Positions 1 through 12,996 of a stretch of DNA of 64,000 bases are shown one piece after another. The notes under the pieces were generated by a model that searched no databases, was not told the DNA's origin, and saw only the letters and a list, made by a program, of their open reading frames with translations. The stretch spans positions 1,538,501-1,602,500 of the forward strand of contig JAVTLE010000005.1 in assembly GCA_033439295.1 (NCBI GenBank), in the 5' to 3' direction. The stretch is from Deuterostichococcus epilithicus (lineage: Eukaryota; Chlorophyta; Trebouxiophyceae; Prasiolales; Stichococcaceae). The translations under genes and the position numbers were made by a program. Every line of letters begins with the position of its first letter. Position 1 is the stretch's first letter.

Positions 1-1102
1 GGCCCGATGGCAAGGTTGATGTTGCTGCCGAGGCCCATCGTTGGCGGCTGGAACGAGACCTTGCGCATGCAGGGTGCAAGGCTTAAGTACGTGGTGAACC
101 AGGAACACAAATTACATAGGCACGACAATGGAGCAGCTGCATGACATCGTGTGACGACCACAGCAGGCCGTATCCAGGATGCGTCTTGCTACAGCGCATT
201 GCGGCATCGCCAGCACCGCCGTCAGCTGCAACTCAGACTTGGAACAGACACGGGCAGCACCTTGACGGTGTCGGCGGCGTCGCCGACGGCCTCAAAGCCG
301 CCGCGGAGGCCCACATGGCCGCTGAGCAGGCCCAGCAGCCTGAAACCCAGCTTGTTTGTGACGACGTCGGGCTCCAGGACGCTCTGGCACAGCTGCGTGG
401 TGCGGAACAGCTGCCGCCCGATGCGGCCCCTGAACCTGCCGCCCGCCGCTGCGATGCGTCGCGCACCGGGTTGTGACGCAGCACACAAGCCCTGGAAACG
501 TCTGCGCAGGCAGACGACAGGCAAGCACAGCAGCGCAGTCGCCAACAACTCTGCGAAAGCCGACTCTCACGTTGGCCGTCCTGTCTCGGCGCCTTGCGCG
601 TGGACACGTAGGCGACCTGGTAGTTGCCGAAAATGAGCGGGTTCTCCAGCGGCTTCTCGCTGCCGGGCGGGCGGCTCTCCTCAACGTCCTCTATCAGCGC
701 GTCCAGGCGCTCCTTCTCATCCTCGTCCAGCAGCTCTCCAGGGGCTGCGATTCGTTGGTGGCAGTGCACTCAACCGCAGCGTATGAGACCCAGTTCACCC
801 AGCGTGGTGAACCCAGCCGGGTGGACAGTGCTCATGCAGGTGCTGGTGCGTTAGGCAGAGCGGGCTTGTGGGAGACGATGTCGGATCGCACCGAGGTCTT
901 TGCAGAGCTCGTAGAGCTGATCCACGGACGACAGCTGTGGGGACGCTGCCGCACTGTCCGCCGCCCGCTGAGCGCGTCGTGCTGCCGCTGAGCGCCACCA
1001 CAGCATCTGCTGCCGTGCTGGAGCGAACGCGAAGGTGTGCCTCCAACCGCAAAATCTGAGATGCTGTGCTGGCAAGACCCGCGGCCCGGCACCCGAAAGC
1101 AT
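1..1102 (-). CDS. Plastid fibrillin (PAP/plastid-lipid-associated) protein, 3' end outside window
   Basis: Fibrillins coat plastoglobules and thylakoid surfaces and are thought to bind small lipophilic molecules. Reading leftwards, exon 1 (from ATG at 1102) gives an Arg/Ala-rich leader like a plastid transit peptide, then 'VDQLYELCKDLGAI'. The next exon carries 'LDEDEKERLDALIEDVEES' and 'PLIFGNYQVAYVSTRKAP'. The next, starting near 455, carries 'PAGGRFRGRIGRQLFRTT' and 'DVVTNKLGFRLLGLLSG'. A further exon at about 1-80 carries 'VSFQPPTMGLGSNINLAIG', the beta-barrel strand region of the PAP/fibrillin domain. The donor at about 588 (CAAC|GTGAGA) joined to the acceptor near 455 restores the frame through GQ-PAGG. 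The remaining C-terminus lies beyond base 1. The gene is head-to-head with the F-box gene starting at 1527. The family call is firm; the fibrillin subgroup is not resolved. Confidence 0.82.
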
Positions 1103-1526
1103 CAGAGGCAGTGCCCCAGCAGGCGATGATGCGGTGACGCCGCAGGTGTGGGTGACTTCTTGTGCCTGATTACTGCCGCCGGCTCGTAACGCTAGAATGC
1201 CGAGATATTGGATGGTGGGATCCGTGCGAGGGGTCTTCTTTCAGTTCTGGTGACACTGTAGCAGCCATCACTGCACGGTCGCTCCTCCGAATGGAAGGAC
1301 AGATGGCTCCGACACCAGCACCTCATTGCAGACTTGCTTTGCACCATTGCACATTTGGGCACATCGCTACAGTCGTGCACTGTTTGTTGTGGAACAGTAC
1401 TCCTGTTGAAGCATTTGCAAGTGACAGGACCAAGGAAGGAAGGACCTGACACACCCATCATCAGTGTACTCTACTGTGCACTCTACTGTCTAAACTTGCT
1501 GCCTGTCACATCAGCGTCCGGGCAGT
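1103..1526. promoter_or_regulatory. Intergenic region between divergent fibrillin and F-box genes
   Basis: This 424 bp gap separates two start codons on opposite strands and must hold both 5' UTRs and probably a shared promoter. It has lower GC than the flanking exons. I see no convincing TATA box or other named element. Confidence 0.4.
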
Positions 1527-4269
1527 ATGAGATCCTCAAGCAGCAGCCACCGGGGCTTGGCCGGCACAGAGGCGCAAAGAGGCACAAAGCGGGGCGCGCC
1601 TGGCGTCAACAGCAAAGCCGTAAACAGCGGCGCAGAGCAGCCATCGGCGAAGAAGGCGAAGAAGCGGCGGGGGCGGTCCTCGGCGACGAATATCTCCGCG
1701 CTGAATGAGGACGTCCTCTTGCTCATCATGCAGCACCTGGAATTGCAGCGCTTCACGGCAGCTCTGGGTGCGCTCGCCACAAATGCCTGCGCTGTCGCCA
1801 TGGCTGCGGTTGACCAGTCTGTCAGCAGACACGTGCAGAAGCCGAGCACGAGAGGGGCACAGCAGACAGTAGACTTTTTATTGCCCCGCAGTATGCCGGA
1901 AGTGGCGGGACCTGGCGAGGGACGCTTCGTTCACGCACCGCGTCAGCGGCTCGATCAACGACGCTATTCAGTCCGCGCGCGCCGGTGACACACTGATCAT
2001 CCCCAGCGGCTTCTACACGGTAGGGCGCCTGCATATATCGCACCTTACCCTCTCAAACCCTACCCTGCCAACTCCAAATGAGATGGAACAGATATCGTCA
2101 AGTTAAGTTTTGTCTTTGCTTCCCTATCGCTACCGTTTTCTGAAAAGTGGTGCAGGAGACGCTGCTAGTGGATCGACCGTTGCGCATCGTCGGCGAGCGG
2201 CTGGCCAACCTGCGGGGCGAGCCACGGCGCTCGGTCGTGCTGCAGACGCGGCACCACATGGTGGTCCTGTGCAATGCGCGGTGCGTCACTGCCGGCTGAA
2301 TCACGGCAATCCAGCGGCGCACTCCAAGCACCTACCTGCCAAGGTTCCTGGCACGGTGTTCCTGGCATGTGAATGGTGTAGAAACTTCAGGTTGGGAGCA
2401 GCTGTTCAAAGCTTCAAGTGTTGGATCACATGCGCATCGCTGCCAAGTACAGGACGTGCCTGGAATCCATCACCTTCCGGACGGGCAGCAGCTGCAACAA
2501 CCGCAGCATCGTGGCCTACGGCCCGGAGTGCGACTTCATACGCCTGGACGATTGCGAGCTGGGCGGCAGCAATGGCCTGCTGCTGCCGCTGAACAAAGGT
2601 GGTGCTCTTGCGTGACTGAATCATCAATATCGTACCTGTTGCACATTTGCGGTGGGCAGCCCTGCACGAAGCTTGAGTCTGAGCTCATGCCCAGACATCT
2701 GAGCTCATGCCCAGGCAAGTCTCTGGGCGTCCCAGACGACGAAACCCCAAACGGCAGGCTGACGCCAAACATGTGTCGGCGTGTGGCAGGTCCGCAGGCG
2801 AGGCTGCTGCTAATCCACTGTAGCATCCACTCTGTTGGCCACCGAACGCCTGCGGTCGCCATCGAGGCAGGTGGGTCATTGGTTTGCCTCTGATCCTCTA
2901 TGACAGCGATTGCAGCCTTGATCCATGACTGCGGCAGCGCTTCAGGCACCATCTCTTCTTCTCTTCTCTTCTCTCTTCTCTCTCTTCTCTTGCGGTAAGA
3001 GCAGGAAAGTGCAGCACAACCAGTGTCAGCGCCTGACCTCTCTGCAGTGCAGGCACCGCAACAATAAGGGGCACCACTCTGACTAACAATCACACCGCAG
3101 TGGACGTGATGCGAGGCGCGTGCGTGGATTTGCTCAACTGCGATGTCAGCCACAACTTCACAGCGCTGGAGTTTGAGGGCAGCGGCACCATTAAGTAAGT
3201 CTGATCCCACAGCAGCTGGTCCCCAGGCAAGACATTGATGATTGCAGAGGCCGCTGCGCCATACCTGGCTCGATTCGTATTCTTCAGATGCATCGCTCAG
3301 GGTTAAACTGGGGAGGCGCACGTCCAGACTCGCTGACTTGGCTGGGAACTTCATGCAGGGACTGCACGTTCTGGGGCAACGACCAGATGCTGGACTGGGG
3401 CAGCGTGGGACCTCCGCCGCTGGCAGTCGACACGCCACCGGAGCCCGTTTCAGCAGCCTCATACACAGCTGCCGCCGGCGAGGCTGCGCAGGCCGCTGGG
3501 GGCACTCACGACAGCAGGAACGGCCGCGATGCGGCATCTGTAGTGCTGTCTGGAAACCATGTGCGAGCCGCCAAGTACACTGCACCGCCATCGGCCAATG
3601 CGGAGCAGCACCGGCGCAAGGTAAGGACGGGGCGCCACGATTGACGAGGTCCTGGTCCTTGCTGCACGCTGCCGGCCGCGATATCTTGTCGACAGGGCTT
3701 GCGCAAGGGTCTAATCCGCGGCCCCCCTTTCCCGTCGCAGTTCTGACATGTCGTATCCCCAGACACTCGCTGGGAGGGCATGAGAACCCATGGTTGCGTG
3801 TTTCTCCTGCAGATCAGGAGCCTGGCGCGTGAAGTCTATGGCAGCAACGTTCCAGGTGATCCATCTCTGTGCCGCTTGTCTGCGTTTCACACAGCGCGGT
3901 TTCCTGCACTCTCATGACCGTGCACCGTGCTAGGATACTCATTCCCGTGTGTGGTGCTTGTCAGACTATGACGACTGGGAGATACTGGGAGACACCGACT
4001 TGGACTCCGACGATGCTTCTTCGGAGAATGGGTCGCTGGGCAGCTGGTCAGGCGACAGTAGCAACAGCAGTGGCGACAGCGACAGCGGCAGCAGCGACAG
4101 CGACGGCAGCAGCGACAGCGACGTGAACAGCTCCGACAACAGCAATGCGTCCTATGGATCGTCAGAGGATAGTTGGGACAGCGGCGCCGGCGCGGCCCTC
4201 GCTGCATTTGGCCTCGATGACCCCGAGTCCTCGTCCTCGGAAGACGAGGACTACGCGCCGCAGCAGTGA
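1527..4269 (+). CDS. F-box protein with right-handed beta-helix repeats and acidic Ser/Asp tail
   Basis: Probable substrate-recognition subunit of an SCF ubiquitin ligase, resembling the FBXO10/FBXO11 plan of an F-box plus a pectin-lyase-like beta-helix. Exon 1 (1527-1767) has a basic N-terminus (residues 'KKAKKRRGR', a possible nuclear signal), then the F-box 'LNEDVLLLIMQHLELQRF'. The exon 1/exon 2 joint (1767/1892) gives 'AALVCRKWRDLARD', completing the F-box. Exon 2 then has 'INDAIQSARAGDTLIIPSG', the usual start of such helices. Later exons at about 2155-2281, 2459-2600, 3100-3197 and 3357-3620 supply helix rungs ('CDFIRLDDCELGG', 'GACVDLLNCDVSHN'). The last exon (about 3966-4269) is a run of Ser, Asp and Gly ending 'EDEDYAPQQ'. 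The ubiquitin target is unknown. Introns carry a CT-rich stretch and a 20 bp tandem repeat. Confidence 0.82.
2678..2717. repeat. 20 bp tandem duplication in F-box gene intron
   Basis: Two adjacent copies of a unit containing GAGCTCATGCCCAG, differing at about one base near the end of the second copy. It lies between coding exons and is probably a recent slippage product. Confidence 0.8.
2952..2991. repeat. CT-rich microsatellite (TCTTC/TCTC) in intron
   Basis: An almost pure pyrimidine stretch on the + strand made of TCTTC and TCTC units inside an F-box gene intron. It is too far (over 100 bp) from the next acceptor to be its ordinary polypyrimidine tract. Confidence 0.75.
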
Positions 4270-4688
4270 GTCAGCTCTGACTCGAAGAAGAACCTTTCTC
4301 AGGATGTGGCAAACCCCGGCCCTCGGACGAGGGCTCTTTTGCTGTTGTGGCATTCGTTTGCCGCCAGGGGTGCACAACTTTGAAGAAAGGGGGAGACGTT
4401 CGAAATATGATGCAGCGTACGCATATCTCCGTTACGTCCATTTTCTGCCAAGGGAGCTGCTGTGACAAGCACTTGAGTGGTTGGCATCACCAAGATCATG
4501 TTGCAGCCTTGCAAGCGTGCAATGTGCAGATAGGATTGTGGTCATGGCTGAGGAGCGGTTTCAGGATTTTACCGTCGCGACCAGCTTTGAAAGGTGCATC
4601 TGATCGTCACAGGGCGCTGACTGAACGTGGTACAAGAAGCCGCTCTGCGAGCTGTCACGGGAAGCTGCATGGCAGTGCCCTTGCTGTC

Positions 4689-7600
4689 ATGCTCTTGCAG
4701 CGTGGTCTGCGAGCGACTGCGCGTACAAAAACATCAAAAACACTTGTTTCGTGCCGCACTGACGTGTCTTCGTGCCATGAAAGCAGGTTCTGCGCCTCCA
4801 TAGAAGAGGCGCTGCAGTCGTGGCTGCCCGCAGGTCCGCCCTGCACCTCTGCTGCGATGATCTGGCACACGTCCCTGTGAGGTGGAGCTCATGAGCTCCA
4901 GGTGCAGCTGCAAACAGGCCAGCGCCACATCCGCCGCCTTTGACGCTGTCCAGGGCGGTCGCTGGAGGCGGTGCGGAGTCGGGCGCCGGATGACAGCGAG
5001 GAGGGGTGCGGGCTGGTGTGCCTGCGCACAGCGGTGACGCACAGGCTGCCCTTCCGCAGCGAGCCGTACACGCTCACCCTGCTGCTGCCTACGGCCGCGC
5101 AGCAGCCGCCCCCCGCCTGCGGCACAGATGGCACGCCCTCTGGTGAGCCGGCGCCCCTGTGCCGAGCAGCCCTTAGTGGGTGCATGTCGAGCATGCTGGG
5201 CTTGCAACGTCACCGTGCAGGGCATCCGCTGTGCAGCACCTTCGAAGGCAGTGCATGTTTTTGTGATGGCAGCGCGCGTGGCAGCGGCGCACTGGTGGCC
5301 AGCGCTCGGCAGCGAGGAGCAGCGGCCGCACCGGCTGCAGCGCTGGTTCGGCGCCGCCGCCTTCCTCACCCTGGTGCCGCAGAGCTACTCCGGCCGCGTC
5401 CTCAGCGCATCGGTGCGGGTTCGCTGCTCCGCAGCTGCGTTCGTCTGCTGAATGTTCCATGCTGCGGGGCGCTGCCGTAAGCCAGCAGACAACCTCGCAA
5501 ATCCTCATCTTTCAGTCTGGCTTGCGCAGTCCCACGCCGAGGACTGTCCTCCTGACTATGCCTTGTCAATGACCCATCTGCAATGCTTGCTTATCAATGC
5601 CCCTCCTGATCCGCCAACTGCGCTCCAGAGCGAGGGCCAGACGCTGCTGAGCGGCCTGGCGATCGCGCTGAGCAATCGCGGTGTCGCGTGGCCGGCCTTC
5701 GTGCCGGTGCACGATGCGCTGCGGGACGCGGTGGCGGGCGTCGCTGCTGCGGGTGCCGCCTCTGTCTTCCTCCAGGCGGACGGCATGCCTGCCATCCGCT
5801 CCGCCAAACAGCCCCCAGAGCTGCTGCAGGTGGCATTTGCTGCGCACACTCCTGCACCAACCGTACGGCAGCTAATGTCTGAGTTGACACAGTGCTGTCA
5901 CAGGAGCTCACTTACACCACCCTCCGCTCTCGCCTCCGAGTCGGCAGTTATCTCGGCAGGCGATGCCAGGCAATGCGACCTCTCGGCTCCACAGCCAGTG
6001 TAGCGGGCAGCGGGTCGGGTCAGGTGGTTAGCAGCTGCCATCCTGCGCAGGTGGAGGGGCAGCTGGCGGCATTCGCCGAGCAAGTGGGCGCCTCGGCGCC
6101 GCAGGCGGCGGCGGCGTGCAGGGCAGCGCTGGCCGACGACGCCGTCGTGGCAGCTGCCGCCACGCACAGCGTCAGGCTCTCGGCGCGCCGCTCGTACCGC
6201 GTGCCCGACCACACCTCCGAAGGTGGACGCAGCCTTTAGACGCCATGATGGCACATGCTCTGCGCTACACTCGCCTTCCTCCGCATCATGTACCAGCGGC
6301 CCGCAGGCGACCCAAACCTGCGCAGTGGCCAGGACGAGGTGGCACGCATGTTCTCATGCATCGCCCAGCCTGTGTGTGTGGACGCAGGCGATGACAGCAG
6401 CGAGGCGGATGCCATGACGGTGTGGATCGACGACTGGGACATGGACGCGCCCTGGCTGCCCTGGGCATCCTACTCTGACCCGGTTGGTACGTATGCCTGC
6501 ACCTGTCCTTTACCAGCATGGGAAGCCTGTGATGACAGACCACTTGACGCCGCCATGCGCGCTCGCCTGGCCGAGTAGGGGTTCTTCGGTGAAAGCACCT
6601 GGAGGCAGCTGCTTGCTGTGCGCAGCTCCTGATTGCACGCATGCGACCAGGTCACCCCCCCACTCGAGCTATCTTGCCCACAGGCATCACAGTGCGGAAA
6701 TCGCTGCCTTCAACCACTTCCTTCTGCCTTCTCCGACAGGAGGCCTGGAGCTGGACCTGGAGTGGCGGGAAGTGTCGGCATCCGCCGCCGTGCAGCATCC
6801 GGCCGCCGCCTGGGCAGCCGGCTCCGCCGCAACCTGGCGGCTCCATGCGCTGGCGCTGCAGCCGCCCACCGCCCGCAGCCTCTTCTCCCTCCAGGTGGCA
6901 GAGACACGCCCTCCTCCCCTCCTGATGTCCCGACATGTTTCGCGTCACCCCAGGTGCTCGGCTGCCAGCGCGGCCTTGTTGCGAGCTCTCCGTCTACTGC
7001 ACGACCTCTGAAGGAACCCGCCGCTGCATGCGCAGGCGGTCGACCGGAAGCGGGACCACCTCATGCTGCCGCTGCCGGACCCCGAGGCAGACGCGGCACA
7101 GCAGCAACGGCAGGATGGCGCCGCCAGCGCACTGGAGGGCAGCTTCGCCAGCATGGCCCGCGGCTTGCTGCCGCGCATGCCCGATGCCAGCCGCGCCAAA
7201 GCAGTTGGTGCGGCTTTCTCCTTGCTCAATGCACGGCAACGGGGCAGCATTGGCTGATCTCGCTTCGCAGCAGCACTACCGTGAAGTCACCCTGGGTAGA
7301 GCCGCCCCTCGTGACCTTGGCGGGTATGTAGAGCTGGATCCGCCTACAGTTCCAGACAAAAGCCTTACCAAAGCAGAAGTGTCGAAGTTGCTGGCATGAC
7401 CTGTACACAAAAACGATTTCAAATTCTCACAGGCCACCTGGCAAATGCGGAGTGGTGGGAAATGCGCGGCCTGGCGGTGCCACGGGCGCCGCCAGAGGCG
7501 GCCCTTCTGGACGTGATTCGCGACCTGTTCGTTGCAATTCCGCTGCCGCTGTCCTTCGGCGGATCTGGCGCCGCGAGTGGTGCAGCCGCCGGCGCACGGC

Positions 7601-10600
7601 GGCAGCGGCAGCCCAGGCGGCGCGGCGGCTCGGTGGCCTCAGACGGCGGGCAGAGCGATGGCTCGTCGCCGCTGCAGGCCACGTTCACGCGGCTGCCACG
7701 CACCGCGCCCGCTGACTCGCTGCTCGCCAGGTGCCGCCCTGCACGACAGCCCATGCTTGCCGGGAGCTCAGTCTCGATCAACGCCTCTGTGCTGCTGTGG
7801 TTTGCTTCACCATGCATGCCGCTGGTATTGCTTCAGGCTTTGGCAGAGGCTTTGGCAGAGGCTTCATTTTCTCCTGACCAGCCTCTTCGATCGAAACATT
7901 ATCGCTTATGGCACCTTCAACGCCATAAAGCGTTGCGAGCTCATGGCGCCCCTGAGAACTTGCACGACAGCAGCGCGTATGACGTATGCAGGCTGGCCCT
8001 GCACGCGCTAGTGTTCGGCAACCTGCGTGCGGTGGCCATCCTGTGGAGCCGCTTCGTGCGGGAGCTGCGCTTTGCGCACTGGGAGACGCGCACTCCTCTG
8101 CCGCGCATGCCAGGTACATGCGAAAGTCGTCTCCCGCCGCATATGTAGCGTGCCATAGCTCCATGTCAGCTTACATGCGTACGCCATGATTCACCTGAGT
8201 GGCCGGCACCTGTCGCAATGCCTCGTGACACCGGCTGGGCTGGCGAGCCTGGCGGCCACAGCTTCCTTCCGCACCCGCAGTCGCGAAAGGCTTTGCGTTC
8301 ATACATAGGCGCTGGTGCTCAGCCAAGGCTGTGCGGTGGCAGGTGGCGCGGGGGGAGGCGGCAGCGAGGCAGAGGCGCCGGACCTGAGTGCGTGCCTGCT
8401 GCAGCAGAAGCTGCAGATGCTTGCGCTGTGCATCTCCCGCCGCGCCTCCCACCGGAAAGGCGGGCAGGCCACCCCGACGACGACCACAGGTGTGTATCGG
8501 GCCGGAGACCCTTGTGGCTGCACGTGTGCTGCTCTGCATGAACGTTCGAGTGTGACATTCCTTGCTTTGAGCATGCAGTGCAACCCTTCAGCCTCACAAA
8601 ACACATTCGCTTTTGGATGAGAGGTTTGTGCCCTCGCCTGTATCTCCTAGAGCCGATTGGCAAGGCCCCAGCTCCGCGCGGCAGTCACTGGACACAATGG
8701 GCAACCCTGGCACCCTGCTCTGCCTGCAGCCAAGCGGTGGCGGCCGGCATCGGAGCTGTCATCAGAGCGCGGTGGTGACGAGGCGGCGGCGCTGGACCTG
8801 CTGGACGGCTGGGATGGCGACGACCTGCTGCTTGTCGGCTCCAGGTGCGATGGCTTTTCGGCACTTGACGCCGAGTTCATCAACAGACACTGCACCTTGC
8901 TTGCTCAAGAGCTCCAGGTCTGCGCTTGTCGACACCAAGACAGAGCTCTGTACAGATTTCCACAGGCAGACTGGGTGCCACTACTCCCTGCCTGGGCATG
9001 CACCGCTGCCAAGGCGGTTGCAAACACCATTGCTGATCTGTCGAGCTGCGCCACATGCAACCCGTTCGCCTGCTGGTGCAGCATGCCCAACGGCACGCTG
9101 TCCCATGTCAGCAGCGATGCGACTGCGGCGGCGGCGGCGGCGGCGGCAGGCCCGCCTGGGGCCCCGGGCGCTGCGGATGCTGACGCTGAGGCGCCCGCCC
9201 CTGCCAGTTCCCGGTCCGACACCTCGCACTACAGCAGCGCCTCGGAGGGCGGCCTCAGCAGCCTCACGGCCAGCCCAGTGAAGCGTGCTGCTGCCGGCGG
9301 CTGTCGCGGCGAGTTTGGCGGCGGTAGCGGCCTGGACACAGCCACCTCAGCCCCCCAGGCCATGGACGGCGTCGAGCCGAGCACGCCTGCAGCAGCTGCG
9401 GCCTCGCCAGCAGAGCAGGCAGACGCGGCGCACCGGGACCCGCACGCAGCCGCAGCTGACCCGGACGCACACTTGGGGTTCTCAGCGTCGGCAGGCGGGC
9501 GCTCCGATCCGGACGCCGCGGCCGTCGGCGATGAGGCCCGAATGCCCAGCGGCGAGTGCCTGCTGCACTACCCGGACCGCCCCATCAATGTGCCCTTCCT
9601 CCAGGTACTACAATACTCTCGAGCCAACCGCAGGGCAGGGGCGCCCTGTGGCTCTGGGCGACCCTGTGGCGGCAACACGTCCAGATGACGCTGGGTGGCG
9701 TCACAAGCGAAGCCCCTGTTGGTGGCCTCTACAAGCCCTGTGTGCTCACCGGCCCCTGGCCACAGGCCCCTCCAGCAGCGCTGTGTGTGCGGTCTCGTGG
9801 CACTGCCACATCCATGTGCCATCTCGCAGTTTCGCAGGCAACGAACCTGTGCCTCACACATCTCCGTAAGGCGTGCCATCATGTTGCCGCCCAAGTAGTG
9901 TGCACCAGCCGCTGCTGTCTGTGGCTCTGCGCAGGAGGGGCAAGTGATGACGGAGGACATGCAGCTGGAGGTGGAGGCCGCGCTGTCTTCCCTGGGTGCG
10001 CCCACAAAGCCCCCAAACTCTCAAAAGCCCACAAGCAGCCGTTGCCCGGCCCGGGCCTGCGAGCACTGCATTCCGCGGACTCTGGCCCGGGCCTGCCCAG
10101 GCGTCCTGCGAAGGGGCATTCTGACACATGAGAGCGCCAGGAAGGCCGTCAGTCAGTCGGTCGGTCAGCGCTCACGCCTCGAGCTGGCTGCACAGGATCT
10201 GGTGCGGCCGGGGCGGCCATTCCGGCACGCCCCTCGCGACTCGCTGTCAGCGGTTCTTCCTCCGTCGCCCCTGCAGGGGACGGTGAGGGCGCACGGGACA
10301 TGTGCACGCGGCTGTCGGCGCCGGGGCTCGCCTCCGACATGGCGGCCTTCAAGGCAGCCAACCCGGGCGCCTGCCTGGCGGACTTCGTGCGGTGGCATTC
10401 CCCCCGCGATTGGCTGCCGGCGCCGGCGCCCGGCCGCCTGTCGCCCCGCATGGCCCACCCGGTGCGCACCCTGCCGCCGGGCATCTGTTCCGATCGAGTC
10501 GCCTGCGTTGTCACCCTAATGGATTCTGCTCGTGCGAAGGGGTGTGGGAAGGCATTCTGTAGCGGCTTCTGTTGACCTGGCTACAATCGTCGTGGCTACT

Positions 10601-12507
10601 GGGCCCTACGAGAGCAGCCGCGGACCCGGTGCTGGGATCGGCAGCTCCTGTTGTGCAAGGCTGACGGCACAGCCCGCGATTCCCCAGACGACTGTGCCGG
10701 TGACAGCTCTGCGACGGTGTCCTCGCCGGAGATTGTCGGGCGGGCGGCGCGCAGCATATGACATGCGCTTTTTGTCGGCCTTGTACAAAGAAAGTCAAAG
10801 GCCCGGACTTCGGAAGGTGTCGAAAGAACGGCCCTCTTTCCAATCTACCTTTGCTGTTACGCTGATACGAAGCAAACGCACGCCGTTGCGCAGGGCAATG
10901 CGTGGGAGGCGCTTTGGGCGGGCGCGCCGGCGACGTCGGCGGCAGAGCAGGCGCCGCTGATGGACGCGGAGGCGGAGGGCGAGCGGGCGCTGCACGCGCT
11001 GGAGACCGCGCCGCCTGGCGCCGCGCTGCGGCAGCTGCTGGCCGTGGCGCTGTCGGCCGCGGCCGCGGCGCTGTCGGCGGCCGACGCTGCGGTGCTGCCC
11101 ACCGTCGCAACCGCGCTGAGCAGGTGCCTGAGCTCTTCAGGCGCACTGTCATGACAGCTTGTTGTACAGTGACATCTGACAACTTGGAGGGCCACAGGTC
11201 TGCATCCCTTCCGAGTCAAGGTGCGCGAGGAGCGGCCTAGGGACACTTCCCGCTGACACTGCCTGCTGTCAGGCTCCCATTCAAGGCTGCTGGCATTGGT
11301 TCAGCAGCGACCGGGTCGGTGAGCTACATGCGCACAGGCTGGCGAGGGCCATGGCGGGCGCGCTCGAGGCAGCAGAGCTGGGCGCCGAGGGCTTCAGCGG
11401 CCGGCGGCAGCCGACGGTGGCAGCGGCGCACATGCGCGAGGCCGCCGCGCTGGCGCCGCTGCTGCCGCTGCTGGACCATTTTGCGCGAGTGGAGCAGCTG
11501 GTGGTCGCCGGTGCGCTTTTGGTTGATGGGTGATTGGCTGCCAGACTGACGTCGCACACTAGACTAATTCATAAGGCGACCCTGCAGACGGACGGTTTCC
11601 AGCTCAGGGACGCCTCCCCAAAATCCACCCACCCCCACCCCATCACCCCAATGCCCCGACGTGGTCGCGTTTCCTCTCGTTGGTCCGCTGATTTTGAGAA
11701 CCGGGCACACGGCTGCGCAGCCAGGCCTGGCAGCCTTTGCAGCACGATCTTTGACCTGAATGTGTCATTCTGCGTCCGGCAGGCGAGTCTCTGCTGCGGC
11801 GGCTGCCAGGCCAGCCAGCGCTGGCAGACCGCATCCTGGCGGCTGCGCTCTCAGCATCGCCCGGTGTGGTGCCGCTGCAACAGCAGCAGGTCTCGGAGCA
11901 GCAGCAGCAGCACGACCTGGAGCAGCCGCAGCTGGCGACAGCCATGTCGCAGGACGCGCCGTCAGACTCAGAGGGCGCAGCTCCGCCGCGGCAGCCTGAA
12001 CAGCAGCAGACGGCAGGGTGCGAGCGGCAGCCCCCCTCCCTGCTGGGACCCAGTCCCAGCTCGGCGTCTGGCTCACAGCCGGACCTGGCAATGCCCATGG
12101 ACGAGGCAGCTGCCACTCTTGCGGCGGCATTAACGCCGGACCGGCATTGGCAGCCACCGTCGGAGTGGGCTGCGCCGCCGCCACCATGTGCCGGCACAAG
12201 CGTGCAGGTGCAGGACTCGGGGGAGCGGGCGGCCCTGGCGGCGCTCATGCAGCACGGCAGCAACAAGGCAGCGGCACAGGCGGGTGCATCCTTACAAGAC
12301 AACGCGGCGGGCGACCTGGCGGCTTGGGGCGAGTGCCTGGAGTCAGAGACCGTCATCGAGGTGGCACCGCTGCAGCAGGGGCACTTCCGCGGTGCGAGCA
12401 GCCAGGGCGGCAGGGCTTCTAATGCGGCTCCACCGCCGCACCGGTTCCTCATCCAGACCACGCCCAGCAGCATGCGGCTCGCGACCGTCGTCACCTCTGA
12501 GAGCTGA
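4689..12507 (+). CDS. RAB3GAP1: Rab3 GTPase-activating protein catalytic subunit homologue
   Basis: Homologue of RAB3GAP1, which with RAB3GAP2 regulates Rab GTPases, including guanine exchange on Rab18 at the ER and autophagy in animals. Matches to the human protein run in order over about 15 exons. These include 'FCASIEEALQSWL' (near 4785), 'AVTHRLPFRSEPYTL' (5032), 'LLSGLAIALSNRGV' (5646), 'RLALHALVFGNLRAVAILW' (7990), 'LSACLLQQKLQMLALCI' (8387), 'LLHYPDRPINVPF' (9560), 'MTEDMQLEVEAAL' (9946) and 'MAAFKAANPGACLADFVRW' followed by 'HSPRD' (10339), the GAP signature. The C-terminus is 'HRFLIQTTPSSMRLATVV' (12442-12498). Compared with the animal protein it has alga-specific Ala/Gly-rich (8870-9540) and Gln-rich (11876-12020) inserts. 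The 5' end is the weak point: ATG 4689 is the nearest in-frame start, but an upstream exon is possible. The gene follows the F-box gene on the same strand. Confidence 0.82.
9125..9148. repeat. GCG trinucleotide run encoding poly-Ala (Rab3GAP)
   Basis: About eight GCG/GGC units in frame inside the long exon at 9100-9604, giving a run of eight Ala followed by Gly-Pro-Pro. It falls in a low-complexity insert absent from the conserved Rab3GAP core. Confidence 0.8.
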
Positions 12508-12996
12508 CGACAGGTCATTGATTCTAGACCTGAACAGGCCGTCACGGAACTGTATCTGAAACCAGCCCGGTGTTGAATGTGATGGGGTTGGGAGGTCGGC
12601 CACTGCTGGAGCGTCGCCGTGCAATGCGCGGTGATGCAGCTGGTGTGTGCCGGCCTCAGCGTATTGCTCTTTCTTCTCGTGAGCTAGAACAATTGTGGTC
12701 TGAGCTGGCAGAGTTGTCGGCGTGCGTCACGTGAAACAGTTGCCTGCGTTTGATGGAGATGCTGAACAAGAGCTATGACCCTTTCACCTGTGGTAGTGTT
12801 CCGTCTTTTGTTCATCTGTGATGCGGACATCTGCAGAGATGCGGTCTGAACATCACTTGCCTCCCAGTCACTGCCCGTGAACTTCGACGCAGTCCGACTT
12901 GCTATCGTTCTACGACTTGCTATCATGCTACGCCTCTAAGGGTAGTGGAACCCGCCCTCGACAGGCACCCTGCTGCCCCAGTCCCCGCGACGGCGC
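12508..12996. other. Convergent 3' intergenic region
   Basis: It lies between the stop codons of Rab3GAP (+) and the OST subunit (-). It holds the two 3' UTRs. No open frame here matches a family I know. Confidence 0.5.

Noticed and set aside
2536-3591. 351-codon open frame on the minus strand
   Set aside because: It covers both exons and introns of the F-box gene, has no family match and includes the CT repeat read as Arg/Glu. The + strand frames match F-box and beta-helix sequence.
11643-12545. 300-codon minus-strand open frame rich in Ser and Cys
   Set aside because: It is the complement of the last Rab3GAP exon, whose + strand frame ends in the conserved FLIQTT tail. The GC-rich composition explains the open shadow.
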